Positions 11,481-24,500 of a stretch of DNA of 64,000 nt are shown here, piece after piece. The stretch spans positions 796,908 to 860,907 of the forward strand of contig SCFE01000030.1 of NCBI GenBank assembly GCA_004352715.1, read 5' to 3'. Numbering within the stretch: position 1 is the stretch's first letter; every line of letters starts with the position of its first letter. A model generated the notes under the pieces. The model searched no databases. It was not told the origin of the DNA and was given only the letters and a program-made list of their open reading frames with translations. Position numbers and translations under genes: made by a program. Origin of the DNA: Hofstenia miamia (taxonomy: Eukaryota; Xenacoelomorpha; Acoela).

Positions 11481-11750
11481 ATCTTTGCACATATTAAGAC
11501 ACAATCAAAGTTCTTTGTTGCCTCCAGGGGCTCAGAACCTTCTAAATACATTACCACTAGGTATGGAGTGAATTTAAATCTTTTTCAAAAATTCGAAAAT
11601 TTCTAAGCAACTTGTTTATCTATTCAACAATCTCTGCCACAGCAATACGCTTTAATAGAAATTTTCAACATTGCATTAATGTATGTCCCCCAATAAACCT
11701 ACCCATCTCCCAAGATTTTCATATTTGGAAATAGGCTTGGAGAAAATTAT

Positions 11751-11990
11751 TTGTGGAAAAACGTTTTGTCCTTTAAGACAGACGGTAGGCTGTTTAAAGT
11801 TAAAGAAAAACTTTGCTATTACTTGTTTGGTATAAAAAAGGTTTTAAATGAATCTTTCATTAATGTCGCCATTCGAATATGGAATTCACCAGCTGAAGAA
11901 ATTAAAAACATTCGAAAATTGAAATCCTTTGAATAGCAAATAAAAATTTTCTAAAAATATGTTTCTAATAAATCATGATTCGGATACAAA
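11751..11990 (+). pseudogene. LINE ORF2 C-terminal tail
   Basis: The frame reads VLNESFINVAIRIWNSPAEE followed by IKNIRKLKSFE stop. The trailing bases resemble the end of the copy at 607-830 (ggatacaaattttataacaa). The FxNVAxRxW...EIxNI pattern marks the C-terminus of a CR1/Jockey-like LINE protein. No reverse transcriptase core is attached. Confidence 0.6.
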
Positions 11991-12197
11991 TTTTATAACA
12001 ATGACTATAAGATAACGCGTAATTGAAATAGTGCCATAGAATGGATATTTGTTTTGTGATTTAATGACGCTATTCACATAAAATATCTGATATTTAATTG
12101 TAAACATTTATCTGAATAAAGAATATCTTATCTATTTTATATTGTGAAGAAAAACGTTGGCCGCTGAGCAACCCTACAATCTTGAAAAAACCAAACT

Positions 12198-12203
12198 TTT
12201 ATT
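12198..12203 (-). promoter_or_regulatory. Polyadenylation signal of the SUN gene
   Basis: AATAAA on the minus strand, about 190 bases past the SUN stop codon, inside aactaaataaaag. The spacing is typical; no transcript evidence. Confidence 0.5.
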
Positions 12204-12393
12204 TAGTATACACGCAAATTCATAGAGTAGTAAGAAAAATTTAATCATTAAATGTATGAATATAAACAAAATACCACATTATTTACAGTAAAATTATAAA
12301 ATGGCTGCGAAAATTGCGAATTAAAAGATTAGTACAAACAAATAAAAATTGCTACAATGGTTAATACTACAACACATAAATGAAGGCATTATT

Positions 12394-12594
12394 TCATAAA
12401 TGACCATGAACACGTAAGCGATAGAGACACGTGTAGTTGGACTCTCCATGATTGGAAGTAAAGCTAAAGAGTACATATTCATAGCGCCCTTGCGCATCAA
12501 CAGGAATTGTGAATGTTTGCAGTGTGCGAGTATTTAGCTCATATGCAAATGAACCAAGTTCCGTACCAATTGAATCGTCCGGAGACTGCAATCC
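12394..12594 (-). CDS. SUN gene exon 10 (SUN domain end and stop codon)
   Basis: Acceptor accttt...ttttcag precedes GLQSPDDSIGTELGSFAYEL; the exon continues through QTFTIPVDAQGRYEYVLFSF and ends TSNHGESNYTCLYRLRVHGH then L and a stop. YTCxYRxRVHG is the hallmark end of SUN domains: the two tyrosines contact the KASH C-terminus and the cysteine forms the conserved disulfide. The stop follows the motif closely, as usual for the family. Confidence 0.96.
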   Translation of the reverse strand, partial: GLQSPDDSIGTELGSFAYELNTRTLQTFTIPVDAQGRYEYVLFSFTSNHGESNYTCLYRLRVHGHL

Positions 12595-15500
12595 CTGAAA
12601 ATAAAGGTTGAAACATAAATGGCTTGTAGCTAAAGTAAAATATTCATTCCTACAAACTGCGATGCACCGATGTCAATTGATTACAGAATTACAAATGCTA
12701 AAATTAAATTATATATTTCCAAAGTTTTTATATAGATTCTCATCCACTTCATTCTATAATCCTTCATTGAAAACTTATTTTAGGTAAGCCATGGTACATA
12801 AGATGTTTAATAAATTTGTTAATTAAAGGGCTAAATATTTTGGTGGAAATGGAAAATTTGATATCCGGGCTGGTGATTTGTAGAAACTACCCGCAAATAT
12901 AAATGGAAAAATATGAATCTCACAAATAGCAGATTAAAATGCTCGCAACTTCAAAATAAAGTAAATAACTTACGAATACTGTAAAATTCTTGGGCGCAGA
13001 TTTCACATTTCCGACTGGCGAAACTGAAGGATGAATATGCTCGTAGGATATGGCTGTGATATAAATTAATTCACGAAGTTTGATAACGATTTCGCCATGA
13101 GTCCCAACAAAAGGCCAGCACAGACCAGGATAAATTTCAGGCTAAATTATGATCAACATACTCAAAAGACATACACAATTAGGCGTGTGAAGCTTATAGG
13201 TTTTTATCAATCATATAAAAATAATCGATTAACTGTTTGTCGTAGGTATTTTAAGATAAATTGATGGCATTCTCTTGATACTCGGGATGTTATCAACATT
13301 CTAATTGATTATTTAGCTTCGATGTGTTTCATCATCGTTATTGTTGTAAACTAAGTTGTTTACTCAAATCGTCGAATCAAAACAAGATAGCCTTTTTCTT
13401 ATACAACTACATTAGCTTCTATTTAGATTGAAACCCTGCAATACCCAAAAAATCATTGATAATTTTTTCAATTTTTTACGCGAAAATGGCGTTTTTAAAT
13501 AATTGTTGAAAGGTTCCAAGTGCATTTTTACTTAAAATGATAAGTTCAATGAAAAATATTTTATTCTAGAAGCGCATTGCTCATGCGACTACAGATAAAA
13601 AATATACTATGCAGTTGACTTGAACAGTTTAAATTCGTAAGAATAATTTAATAATTATCTGTAAATTTAATCTGGATGTATATATAATTAAAAGAACATG
13701 CTCAGTTACAAACTGTATTAATTAGACTATTTGGTTATGATCGGCTGCTGCAGGAAACTCAAAAATGACATTGTAAATGCCTACTAGATAACAGTCTTTA
13801 CAAAAAAATTTTTTGCGATCAAAAAGAAAAACCATTTTTGGTTAATTTTGACATGCTGAATTCAAATATTTAATGTTTTAGTCAATTTTTTTTCTGGGTG
13901 CTAAACCAAAAATAAAAGTGAAAAAAATAGTTTATTTATGCTTGCTAAAAGGTGCATCAAATAAAATCGCACATCAGAACTGATTTACTTTTGCCATCAT
14001 AACGTTCAACCATTCGTTTCATGGTCTGGTGAATCTTTTCTTCATGCTTATCAGCTGGGGTACGGTCCGTAACGGGCACGGACAAACACGTACGGGTCCG
14101 GACTGGGCATAAGGGCTCTGTATGAATATTTGTTATTCGAGGATTTAAAATCTTAAAATCCTTTATTTGATCGATATTAGGTGTATTCTATATATCTATG
14201 TATAGGTATTCGTGTAACATTAATCTTCATTTAGATTTATAGTAGAAATTACAACACAATACTTAAAATATTACAAATAGAATTCATTGTCTTCATCAAT
14301 TTTAAGGAGTTCCAATTCACTGTCATCTTCTGATAAATTGCATTAATAATAATATAGTGTTCGTGATTTGTAAATTGAGAAGACGAATTAATCTAATTTA
14401 CCCATTTTACAATGCCAAACAAGCAGTCCAGTATAGTTTCAATTTAATTATTATCATCCTGTTTGATGTGTTGTCAATTATAGTCAGGGCTTCGATTTAT
14501 ATACCTAAAAATATCCCGAAATATGCTTCATCACCAACGCGCTGAAATTTTCAAAATATGCTTTAAAATATAAGAAAAATCTACATTAAGGGGAACAGTT
14601 ATTCAATTACCAAGGTATACAGTTTTATACCAATAGACACATAAATGTTGCTTCAAGGATCAACAGGCATGAACATTCGTTGTGCTTGAATTTGACTCAT
14701 CTAGACTGGAGGCACATTTCTGTATATAAGAACATTTAAAGGGTTAACATGGATTGCATGCATTTTTTCTTCTTTATAGCTTGTGCAAATACTCTCATGA
14801 ATTATAAATCGAGAATTCCTGTAAGGCGTCCAGTTTTTCTTTGTACTTCTCCCCCTGTATTAGTTATATAACTCGTGATTGACAAAACTTGTTGATTAAT
14901 CTACTGAAAACGGGACTTAATTATGACTTTATATTTATAGTTGTAAAATTAAACTAATGGAGTACGAAATTAACAGGAGGTGAAAACAAACACTCGTGTC
15001 AACAGACTGCAGGCCCAAAACCGCAATAAAGCAATCTTGTTATTGATGCTATAATATTTATAGTAGACATTTCGCTTTGCAATTCATTCCGTTCCGTAGC
15101 TCATGCCGAACAAGTGCTGTATATTTAATTGCAGGTCGAACTATAGAAATTCCCCATACGTTCTTGAATACAGGTTCCCCAAAGACGTAAATGAAAGAAA
15201 CGCTTGGTTATCCTAAAAAAAATCAGTGTTGCCAAAAACACTGTTATTTGTCAAAAGCATTGGCCAGAAGGCTTTCCTACTATTAAAGTCCATGGAAAAC
15301 TGCGTCCAGCTGATCCACTCAATTTATTTGAGATGATAGGAGCTTCTGCCATAACTTTCCCAAAGCCTATTGTTTTACGTGAAGTTTTAAAACGTGGTGT
15401 CATTAATCGCAGTGTTATACCGGTTTAGGAAGGTGAATAATTGCTATTTGTATTTGACACATTTAAGTCAAACTGTTGTTCTCTAAATTTACCATTTTTA

Positions 15501-18500
15501 TAGGATGAGATTGACGAGTTTCGTGATATGGATGTGTTTGAATTTGATACTTTTAAGCTGGTAAAGTAGCAGGCCTAGTATCAAAACCTTGTGGAAAAAT
15601 TTGCATATACAAACTTATTTGCACAGATGCCCAGAGCCCACTGCAAATTCAATGGTCAATTCACATTGACTCTAATTTAAAAGCTGAAGCTTACTCTGAC
15701 GAAACATTTGACAGTGTTGGAGATTTGCTATTGTTTGGGAATTGCAACTCGTACGCTTATATTTCGTTATTTTTAAATAATTTTTTCTAGGTATTAAAGA
15801 ATAGAGGTCATTATTAATCGGATAGGAAATTACAAACAAAATTTTAAGGACATAGTCACTGTTTGTGCTAATAAATTGTCTTCTATTAGCGATTCTGAAA
15901 AGTCACCCAACTAATCCTTCTGCAGAAGACTTTCTCCGTGACAATTAACTATGGAGACATCTTCTGCATTCGTACTCCATGATTAAACTTATTGTGATGT
16001 CAACAAAAAAAATTATTATTGATGTAAGTTTCAGTGATGGTTATGACTGTTTAAGTATGTTTCTTTTTAAAAGCACAATCGAAGATTTCTTATTGCATCA
16101 AGTAATTTTATTTAAATTACATTTAGCTACGGGCATATCGGGCTTAGCATAAGGGTACGAACAAACCAAGGGGCCATTTTTATAGGTATGGGCTATGGGG
16201 CGGACACGAGCCTTATCTTAGCTTATCGTAAATAAAGCTCTGGTTTGACAACGGTGTCAAGATCTTATCGATATATTTTTACTCTAAAACCATCAACATA
16301 GATGCAATCCCAAAAGTAAAAAATACGTTTGTCTTAAATCTATTTAGCGCGCATCGACTGTGTTGATAGCATAAAAACTCAATAGCAATAGCTTACCAAA
16401 GGTCTACTCTCTTAATTATAAGTATTGCATAATGAAAAAGTGTGAAATTAACATTTTCTTTTCGATGCAGTGGGTCCAGTTTTGAAAAATCCAAAAAACA
16501 AATATTTTCGATCAGCATTTACATTTGGATATATAATGCAAGTCCATAGGGTTAATAGCCGCAGAGCGATAGGGTTCCGAAATGCGTCAGTTGAAATAGT
16601 AGAATAGAAATTCGCAAGTTGTCATTTACAAAAATCTTATATACCAAATTTTATAATAATTAAAAACAAAATTTATATATTGTAAGCTAGAGCTAAAGAA
16701 GCATTCCAAAATGCTGAAAAAAGCTAACAATCGGACCAGAATTTACCGGTTACTGGCTGTCTAAGCGTGTGTAAGCCTCTAAAGATGCAAAGCCATATTT
16801 GTACCAGGGAGGCCTTCTATCTCAAAGCTGAATGACCAAAAAATTGCAGACTATAATTCAGTACAAAAAGGCTAGAACAGCACATGATATTAACAGCACC
16901 TCAGTTCCTTTTTTTCGTAACAGCAGTTTGGTGTTTATAGCAGGTGCTGTTTGTATCTCCCATAAAGTTTAAAAAATCATCTTCAAATAACACCCAAAAT
17001 AATTTTTTGACGAAATTGAACGTGATATTCTTTTTCAGTAAAAAACTTGTTTAGAAAAAAGTTGTTCATATTGATTGCAAATTTATGTTAACACTGTAAT
17101 CTAGTAAATCACAATGGAATTTGACATTCTATATCGGTGATCGGTTATATATTTAAATAAAAATTTACTTGAATGACTAAACGAGGAGAAGGCACTTGAT
17201 ACCATAGAGGAATACCCAAAAACGACATACGAGAACCGCCATATTGGTAAGTTTGTGAGCAACGAACTGTAATTATCGAACCACCAACTGTTTCCAAGGC
17301 GTAGTCAGGTAAACCAGACTTATCATGGTAGTATGCATCAATGACGTCGAGGATGTAACCGCGAAGAGATTCATCTAAAAATACCCAAACTATTTTGAAG
17401 TTAAATAAAAATGAATAGTGAAGAAAGTTGTATTCATGTGATATTCATATAAATGGCTTAAAATTTATTGAAAAATTATTTCAAATGTCAAAAAATATGA
17501 TTGCAACATATAAATAAGTAATTAAACACGCTACAATACAATAACTTGATTCATTAAATATTACAATAATTTTTCGTAGATAGTTTTATTTATGAAAATT
17601 TTATGAAAATGGAAAATTTTATACCGCATTAAAGTGCTTTAACAAGCAACGAGCATTAGTCTAAAAAATTATTAGTATAAAAATTAAATTAAGAATATAT
17701 ATAAATGTATATATATATATATCGGGCACTCTGTCTAATAAACATTTATAAGGTTCGCTCTGTCCCAAAAGGGCGCTTTGTCTATATACAAACATTAATA
17801 TTGGCATTATGTCTTTTTTGCAACTTTCATGTGGGAAAATATTATGGTTTATAAAAGTTTAATGTAACCATCCTAATTTTATCAAATATAGAAAAATTTA
17901 TATCAAATGGATGATGGTTTTGCATTTTTTATAATAGGCCTGACATGATATTGAATGTGTTTTTTAGGAATTTTCGTCCACAATTTTGCTATTAAGGTCT
18001 ACTATAAATCTTTTTTATCCTAAATCTTTTCTAAGTAATGTGCGTAATCGTATTTTCAATTTTGAATGGGCCAATTTCAAAAAAATTCAAAAATTTCCAT
18101 TTTCTGGTCAAGTAGTCCTTTTTGGAAGGCCACAGCTCTGTCAGTTTTGAATCTATTTCCAAAATTTTTACACCATTCGATGCGTAATCGATAGAAATAT
18201 GTGAATAGATAACTGTTTTTTGCACTTTCTAAAAAAATTAAGGTTCCGTAACCGAAATATAAATTTTGCGAAATTTCGATAAAATAGTGGTCCATAGCGC
18301 AAGAACTACATTAGATAACTTTTCTGGAGTTGTTTTATTCGATTCTACGTCAAAGGTTGATTAAGAGGTCTGCTAAAAGCTAAGCGCTTTAGCAACCAGT
18401 TTCTGCTATAGGTGAGCAAATTCCTACCTATACTGCATCGGCCTCCTCATTTAGAGGCTTTACTGTAAATTTCCTGGCCATCATATAGTAGGCTAGTTTT

Positions 18501-21500
18501 GACATGTACTTATTTCATCCAAATTAGTATCACAGATATCCTCAAAGCAATCTCAAAATTTAACATAAAAATACAAAAAATGATAGAAAGACACAGCGCG
18601 CCTTATATAAATGGTTTTGGTCATTTTTTAAAAAATTATTACTAATCTACGAAAAAAATTAAGTAATCAAAATGAAAATGTTAATTTCAATAAAATATCC
18701 ACAATAATCATATGCATGGAAAAAATGAATCAAATTCGAGCGCTCTGTTCGACAGAGCGCCCGTTTGAGGGGGCATATAATTATTTCAAATGCCAAAAAT
18801 ATGATTGCTATAAACGATAAGCTTAGAATGATTTAAATATTACAATCTTCTTTATAAAAACTTGTTTAATAAATTACCTTCTAGCAAACTTTTAGAGGAA
18901 GAAAGTGACTGCCTACTTCTTGTGGATAAATTATTTACTAGCAATAAAATGAGCTTGTTGTATTCCTCGGCTGAAAAGTCACCATGTAAAAGTTCTTTGC
19001 AGTCTAAGGGACGAGTTAACAGATCATTGCTGTCTATTTTACTCTGCAACACCATCAGTTTTTCTTCCACTGACCTGCAGGATAAATCTTGAAATTGCAA
19101 ACTGCTTAATATTTCCTGCATGTTTCTAATAGACTTCGAGTGAACATTTAAATCGCTTAACTGTAAATTAAACGACTTTAACTGATCATCAATGGCGTTA
19201 ATTCTTTTCTGAAGACCAATATTAGTTTCCATGTTCTCAGAATGTCCTAGTTTATACTCTGAAAGTACTCTCTGCATTTCAGCAACTTCGGAATGTAAAC
19301 GATTCAGCATTTCTTGAGATGTGTGGATGATGGAATCATTCACAAGAAGTGCAACATAGTCTCTTCTAATAGCATTTAAACTATATTCAACTGACTCTCT
19401 ATTCTTATCATTGGTTTGCAGTAATGTTTGAAATGTCTCTTTGAGTTGGTTAAATTGAGTATGTGTTATTTGTTCCACTTGATAAAGTCGAGAAAACAAA
19501 TTGTATAAAACAGGCTGTAAAAACGTAGGAACCTTGCTTATGGCAGTTTTATCTTCAGCAGTTGGATTATTTAAAAATTCACTAAGTTTTGAAAAATATG
19601 TCGATGACCTGAGAGTTTCATCAAAAAATCCCAAATTTCGCAAAGACTCAATGAAATGAAATAAATCTTCAATTTTCTGCTCCAATTTTAAAAAGCGCTT
19701 GTCATCAGACAACTCGATCTTCGCAAGTAGAGCCTCAAGTTTTCTCCTTAATTCAATTACTTCATGAACAATGCCAAAATTTTGTGAGGTGTCTAATGTG
19801 ACCAAATTTTGAAAATTACTAAATAACAGCTGGAAGTCCTCTTTCATTAATTTGTGTTCGTTATTGTAAAATGCGATCCTGTCGTTGACTTCTAATAAGT
19901 AAGAGTCCAGTTTTTCCATTTTGGACAACAGTTCTTCATCGCCCAGACTGACACCGCAAGAAGATATGCGCAAACGGCGAACTTCATTTTGTAAAGAAGC
20001 TACTTGGGAGATTAAATACTCCAATCTATTACTACTTGACTGTCCATTCCCTATCTTTGAACTCACTTGATGGTAAAAAGCTCTAAACACATTGAATTAC
20101 ACAAACGGATAGCTTTTGTGATCAATTCCAAATTAAATAATAGAGGAGAAACGTGTGTTAACACAATAAAAACCTATTTAAACATTTTCTCAATACATAT
20201 ATTTTTGAAAAATAATTCATTGAAATCAGAATTCAGTGGAAGAACTTACAATAAATACTGCATGGAAGAACTATTTGTAGTTGAGAAACTGTCGGAACTT
20301 TCTCCAAAACTACGAAGTACAAAAAACACTAAAGTATGATTTAATAAAAACAAAAAAATACAATAGCAATATATTAAAGTCATTGAAAATATATGTGTAG
20401 CACAAGTTATGCACTAATTTAAACCAACATTCAAAAGGTTAAAAAGAGTTGACAAGGGACTTGGCCTACAACTCGTACTTATTTTGACCAGCGAACCATC
20501 CTGCAATCAGTAATTTACTAACCCTCATTGTTCTTGCACTTTAAAATTTAAATACTATTTTTAAATATCAAACGATTCAGAAAACAACTCCGCTTATACA
20601 TAATAACAAAAGAAAATAACAATGTTGAACAATGTATTAGAATTAAAATTTAGGAAGCTTGATAGTGTACTATGCAAAAAGGTTGGAAACCGCTCTTCTG
20701 GTTAACCTTCGAGAAAAATAATGAATCTTTAACGTCCCACCCCGTCAAATATTGCACATAATATAGTAATACTTTTAATAATGATAAATCAATCCCACTG
20801 TTAGCACTCACATAATTTTTATGATGACATTGCACAATTGAGTCCTTTAAGTTAATACGTTGGGTAATGTAGAATTACTTAATTAATTTAGTGTGTAACA
20901 GTGGTGACACACAACTAGACGATCATAGTAATCGCGGTAATAACAGATATTTAAATGTATGAACCGTTGATACACTTGGTGACAGAAATCAAAGTTTACT
21001 ATGTCGGACCCAATAACTACAAAATGTCAATACTCCTGGACTGTTGGATATAATGGTTCCGTCAAATCGACTAAGGAATTTTAAAATATGGAAACAGAAG
21101 ATGACTATTTTTCAACGAGCTGCTGGAATAAAAGACGAATCAGTAAAGGAGCAATCCTATTGAATTCACTTTCTGACACAACTTTAGAAGTATACAATGG
21201 AGTTCCTCTAACTCATAGCTAAGATACATATAAGCTGGAAGAATACGGCAACCCTATAGATAGCATATCTTTGGAACTGCACAAGTTCTTCGAACGAAAA
21301 CAACAACCAAACGAACCAATTAATGACTTTTATGGTTATCTCATATCTCAAGCACACATATGTAAATTACATCGAATGGAAAAGAAAAAATGTCGATACG
21401 ATATATTGCTATAGGATTGTTAGTGGCATAATTGACGACGAGTGTCGGAAATCAATGCTTAAAGAAGAAAACCTTACGATTGAGAAAGCTATGTCAATTG

Positions 21501-24500
21501 CTCGTATTGCCGAAAATGCAACCGATACACTGAAACACATGAAGAAACCAAATCCTACCGAAATGCAGAACAGTTTGGGACTTCCTGGTCTGGACAGCAC
21601 AAACAGTCGAAGAGTGGCATCAGACAGTTTCAACTCTCAGTACGAGCCAAAGACACAACAACAGAATAATGTAGGTTTTGTGGTACAATTCACCAATTCG
21701 GAAGGAAGAATTATCCGGCCGCTAACATAATCTGTTTCAATTGTAGGGTTATCGGTCATTTTTCGCGCTCTTGTCAAAAGCCAACAAAAAATCAGGGAGC
21801 TCTTGTAAATGGCTAGTATTGCCCATGAGCAACAAGAAAATGTGGACTATTATGGGTTAAAGATCTTTTTGGGACAAATTTCGCTTATAGCTACAGAGAA
21901 AAAAGATAATTTTAAAACAATTGTACTGAGACAAGAACCGGTGTTATCCCCTGTTATATAGACACTTTATCGACTTATAATCTTATGAGCCAAGATTATT
22001 TTAATAATTTGTCGAGGAACGTTACCTTAGGCAAATTGAAAAGCGATGAATCTATAACAATTGCAAACGGTTCTGTAGTTAAGCCAACGGGACGATGGAA
22101 GACAACTGCTCGAGTAGATGAATCAGTGGACGAAGAAATAACGTTTCGAGTTGTTGATCAATTGTCAGTGAACGCCATTGTTAGCATAGAATTTCTCTCA
22201 AGATTTGAAGCAATATTGTTGGAAATATACATCAATCGAAGTCACCCACAACTTAGCAGCCTGCAGCCGGGGATAGAGTCATTATACGATGTCTTACGTA
22301 TACTCAAATAGGGCACGTTCCGGACCACCGCGAAGGAATTGTTGAAGGCATGATGTCTCCTCAAGTTGCAGTGGTTGATGGAGAAACAGTTGCTGTAAAT
22401 AGACCAAGATTGCCAACGCATCAACAGAAGAGAGAGGAAGAGCACACGGATGCAATTAATCTTCCCGAATCTCATAATGCAAAATCTACAATTGCTGACG
22501 AAAACTTGGCGTCAGAGGCTACACGACCCCAAAGGAACCGCAAGCAAAGACAGATTTTCCAATTTGGTTTTCCCTAATTTTCCGGGGTGATGTGTAGATT
22601 TACTTAATTAATTGTGCAACAGTTTTGACACACAACTAGACCATACTAGTAATCGCGGTGCTAACAGATATTTAAATTGATAACAGAGGATACGTGTGTT
22701 TTATTATAAGCCTTCGAAAGATTACAGGTAATAAATGTAAGTTGCCTCTTTCCTAACCTAAATTCGTTCCACCTCCACTGACCTATAGCAGACGACGCTC
22801 TAAATTTAGAGTTAAATTAACAGTAACCGTCTACAGACAAACACTCATGCATTTCGGAAGACGAGGATTGTAATAGCCAAAATAATTAAATACAATCGTA
22901 TTTACAGAGTGATTAATAAGCGTTGATATAGTAAATTATAGATTACGTCCAACGTTCAATAGCCTATAACGTTCAAAAGCACATAACACACAAAGATGAA
23001 CATATGTGTAACTTTATATATAGTATGCACGACTATAATAAAAAATATTTCAAACACTTTAGATGGTATCAAAACAAAGTAAGGCTAGTTATATGGACAT
23101 TGAGATTGAGAGGTTGTCTATTTAACGAATCGTGACTGTTTGGGTGTAATTTCACCTCAAGCAAAGTTTACTTAAATATTTCTTGAAAAATATTGCAGTT
23201 ACACACATGAAATTCTAAGACTTTTCACTAAACAAAGAAACCGTTTAAATGGAAAAAAACTTCAGGTTCAATTTGCATAAAGTATTCTCTTGCGAAAATG
23301 TATACTTGTGACTGTTTGGGGTGCACATGCACCCCAACATCTAGCTGCTTGTTTACAATAATCACTACATAGATATATAGGAATGTATCTATATATGATA
23401 TATACATTATATATACAAATAAACAAGTATATATACATATTCCTATTACAAGGGCAGTAGATGTTACTTCCATGCATAACATACATTGGAAATGATACTC
23501 TGTGCAGTGATATATCTGAATTTGGCACCTTCGCCGAAAAGAATTTATGAGTCTTCTAATCAAATATGTTGAATAGGGAAGAAATGTTACTGGTGATAAT
23601 TTCATTTAGTGGAAAACTTTGCAATTGTTTATCTGCAAATTTGACAACTTATATTGGCGCAGTTCGACAAAACCTACTAGAAATTCCTGCATCTGCAGAG
23701 AATATTAATGGAAGAATATGAGTTCATTCACGACACTATAAATCAAAGCCAGTTCTCCTTGCATTTCAATGCATCAATTCCAAAATAATACCACTTATCG
23801 AGAAGATATTTTTCAAATTTACAACTCAAGAAAAAATGTTCTTGATAACATTGATAGACCTGTTCGAGGATATATTTCAAAATACAATTTACGTCGCTGA
23901 CAGCTAACTATGTTGATGTAATCGTGGCCAATAAACGCATGAATGCCCAACACAATCAAATGAATATTATTACCCATTTAACAAGGAATTGAGATATAAA
24001 CTTTGTAGTGATTTGATTGAACCTAGAATATCAATGTCAAATTTGATGTGAAATACTACTACTAAAAGACTTTATTTAGTCATGTTACAGACTACAGAAT
24101 ATCTATAAGAGTTTGCATTTACAATCAATACAATAACAAAATATAAAACGGCTGCAACCTTCCCGAGAATAATTATCTTTTAAAAAATTGAAAAATATCA
24201 CCTTTAATGTTTCTTTAAAAAATCTAGGTCTTTTATAAATTGACAAATTATACTTGGCTTGAAGACAGTTCACGTAATAAACAGTTCTTGTGAAAAAAGA
24301 CTTTTCTGTTCCTTTCAAACGAGTTTTTTGTATAGTAAATTTGAGTCTATTACTACTACGTAAACCAGGTCGTGAATTTTTTGCAATGCTGACATATTTC
24401 CAAACGTCAATATCATACATACCAGTTACTAGTTTATTGAATAAAATGATATCATTAAATTGCAATAAAAGGGATATTGGTAAAAGATTCAATTTTAACA

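Larger units (their letters stand above)
20865..22740 (+). mobile_element. Internally deleted gypsy-type LTR retrotransposon
   Basis: Related terminal sequences lie at 20865-20974 and from 22588 (both share ttacttaattaatt, acacacaactaga and agtaatcgcggt). Between them are a gag with many frame breaks (LLNSLSDTTLEVY; LELHKFFERKQQPNEPINDF; IVSGIIDDECRKSML), a CCHC zinc knuckle (CFNCRVIGHFSRSC), a retropepsin-like stretch (21950-22240; IDTLSTYNLMSQDYF, the usual DTG changed to DTL), and a short pol end (ATRPQRNRKQRQ, 22350-22577). Reverse transcriptase, RNase H and most of integrase are missing. A purine-rich tract (ccggggtga) precedes the 3' repeat, and TGGTGACAG after the 5' repeat could be a primer-binding site. 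It sits in a SUN intron on the opposite strand. Confidence 0.8.

Noticed and set aside
14045-16243. One hAT element spanning the THAP pseudogene
   Set aside because: The candidate ends (14484 and 16243) do not share an 8-bp target duplication and the terminal match is short.
20650-20835. Minus-strand frame close upstream of SUN exon 6
   Set aside because: Its only spliceable frame has the wrong phases on both sides, and it abuts the LTR element.
23228-23605. Minus-strand frame with apparent membrane segments
   Set aside because: The hydrophobic part is a translated TA/TATG microsatellite.
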